From Bacteroidota bacterium (GTDB taxonomy: Bacteria; Bacteroidota; Bacteroidia; JACCXN01), in contig CANHPJ010000080.1 of assembly GCA_947462515.1 (NCBI GenBank), positions 1-7,254 on the forward strand: a DNA stretch of 7,254 nt. The letters are read 5' to 3'. The position numbers and the translations under genes are program-made. The notes beneath the pieces are model-generated. The model made no database searches. It worked only from the letters and a program-made list of their open reading frames with translations, and was not told the origin of the DNA. Below, in pieces: positions 6,415 through 7,254 of the stretch (position 1 is the first letter of the stretch; every line of letters starts with the position of its first letter).

Positions 6415-7254
6415 TTATTTATTTATTGAATCGGTTAAAGCTGAATCTACAGCTAATGGTGCTATAGTAGAATCCAAAGAAGGCATTTGATTATTAAAAA
6501 ATGCCTTTTGTTCTTTCAACCATTTCAAGTAATCTTCTTTAGTATCAACAACGATATTCATTTGCATATTCCAATGAGCAGCACCGCAAATCTTATTACA
6601 CAAAAGAACATATTCAAAGTCTTTATTACCTGTTTTCTCTTTCATCTGAGCAGTAGTTAACCTAGGAACAAAATGAAGTTGAGTAACCATGCCCGGAACA
6701 CAATTCATTTGTGATCTAAAATGTGGCATATAAGCACTATGAATTACGTCACGAGATCTAAAAACAAAATTAACAGGTTCGTCAATAGGTATGTGTAATT
6801 CTCCTTTAACAATCATATCATCCCAAGCTGACTGATCAGCTGAATCAAGACCTAAAGCATTTGAACCTTCTATTAATTTATAAGAAGCATTTCCTAGTTT
6901 GCCGTCTGCACCAGTATAGCGAGCAGTCCAATCAAATTGTTTTGCATAAAGTTCAATTTTAAGAGCATTATCAGGAGCTTGTGCAGTAATTGAATTCCAA
7001 GATTTAATACCATAAACGATAATTACTGTTAAAACTAATGCAGGTATAATTGTCCAAATAAACTCAAGTTTATTACTATGAGCAAAGAAGGTTGCTTTAT
7101 TATCTTTCCTAAAATAATATTTGAAAGCAAAAATAAATAGGAGAGCTTCAGTAACAAAAAATACAAAGATAATGATTGCAAAGTTAAAATTGAGTAATGT
7201 ATCTGTTTCAAGCCCATGAACAGAAGCTGATTCAGGCAACATAAGGTCTTTCCA
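6415..7254 (-). CDS. coxB: Cytochrome c oxidase subunit II, 5' end cut by the window edge
   Basis: Subunit II takes electrons from cytochrome c or an equivalent donor through the binuclear CuA centre and passes them to subunit I. The visible reading frame is open to position 7254 (four codons, WKDL, precede the first ATG at 7242). That ATG is probably internal: LPESASVHGLETDTLLN matches a segment that, in Bacteroidota CoxB as I recall it, follows additional N-terminal membrane sequence. Counting from the ATG at 7242, two membrane helices lie at about 19-41 and 61-79. The periplasmic cupredoxin domain has the aromatic patch KQFDWTARY (101-109), and CuA ligands H168 (VIHSAYMPHF), C215, C219, H223 and M226 (CNKICGAAHWNM). 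A hydrophilic tail of about 30 residues ends the protein, with no fused cytochrome c domain. It leads directly into coxA. Confidence 0.96.
   Translation of the reverse strand, partial: WKDLMLPESASVHGLETDTLLNFNFAIIIFVFFVTEALLFIFAFKYYFRKDNKATFFAHSNKLEFIWTIIPALVLTVIIVYGIKSWNSITAQAPDNALKIELYAKQFDWTARYTGADGKLGNASYKLIEGSNALGLDSADQSAWDDMIVKGELHIPIDEPVNFVFRSRDVIHSAYMPHFRSQMNCVPGMVTQLHFVPRLTTAQMKEKTGNKDFEYVLLCNKICGAAHWNMQMNIVVDTKEDYLKWLKEQKAFFNNQMPSLDSTIAPLAVDSALTDSINK

Noticed and set aside
7035..7217. 60-codon frame on the minus strand overlapping coxB
   Set aside because: It is an alternative frame of the coxB membrane helices; its hydrophobicity follows from the T-rich codons there.

Overview
The window is an AT-rich stretch of chromosome from a member of the Bacteroidota. 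The evidence is the short QueG form, the RuvB beginning MNENLDP, the His-rich CoxA N-terminus followed by TKYIFSQDHKMI, the absence of obvious Shine-Dalgarno sequences, and one good match to the Bacteroidota -7 promoter element (TAnnTTTG). I cannot fix the class or genus with confidence. This is a core chromosomal region. I see no rRNA, tRNA, CRISPR array, insertion sequence or phage gene.

Layout. Positions 1-150 are non-coding and AT-rich. They hold a 15-bp inverted repeat (14/15 matching) whose right arm overlaps a possible promoter. A rightward pair follows: a four-helix, His-containing membrane protein (151-603) and, 7 nt later, the ribosome-associated GTPase gene hflX (611-1798). The rest runs leftward. 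Read in its own direction it starts at the right edge with coxB (cut by the window end) and coxA, encoding subunits II and I of an A-type cytochrome c oxidase. A strong hairpin terminator lies at 4530-4563. It is followed by an unrecognised secreted, probably outer-membrane beta-barrel protein with a TTG start (3864-4517), then ruvB and queG. queG meets hflX tail to tail with only 6 bp between the stop codons.

How the genes work together. CoxB and CoxA form the catalytic core of the terminal oxidase: CuA in CoxB receives electrons, and heme a, heme a3 and CuB in CoxA reduce O2 and pump protons. All metal ligands and the main D- and K-channel residues are present. RuvB (branch migration of Holliday junctions) and QueG (last step of queuosine synthesis) are unrelated housekeeping functions that look co-transcribed with the barrel gene. 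HflX (ribosome splitting and rescue) is paired with the small membrane protein.

No wholly new multi-gene system is visible. The points most worth a second look are the dyad at 65-129, the hairpin jammed against the start of the barrel gene, the TTG starts of two genes in the same run, the uncharacterised four-helix protein next to hflX, and a clamp-like motif at the RuvB C-terminus.
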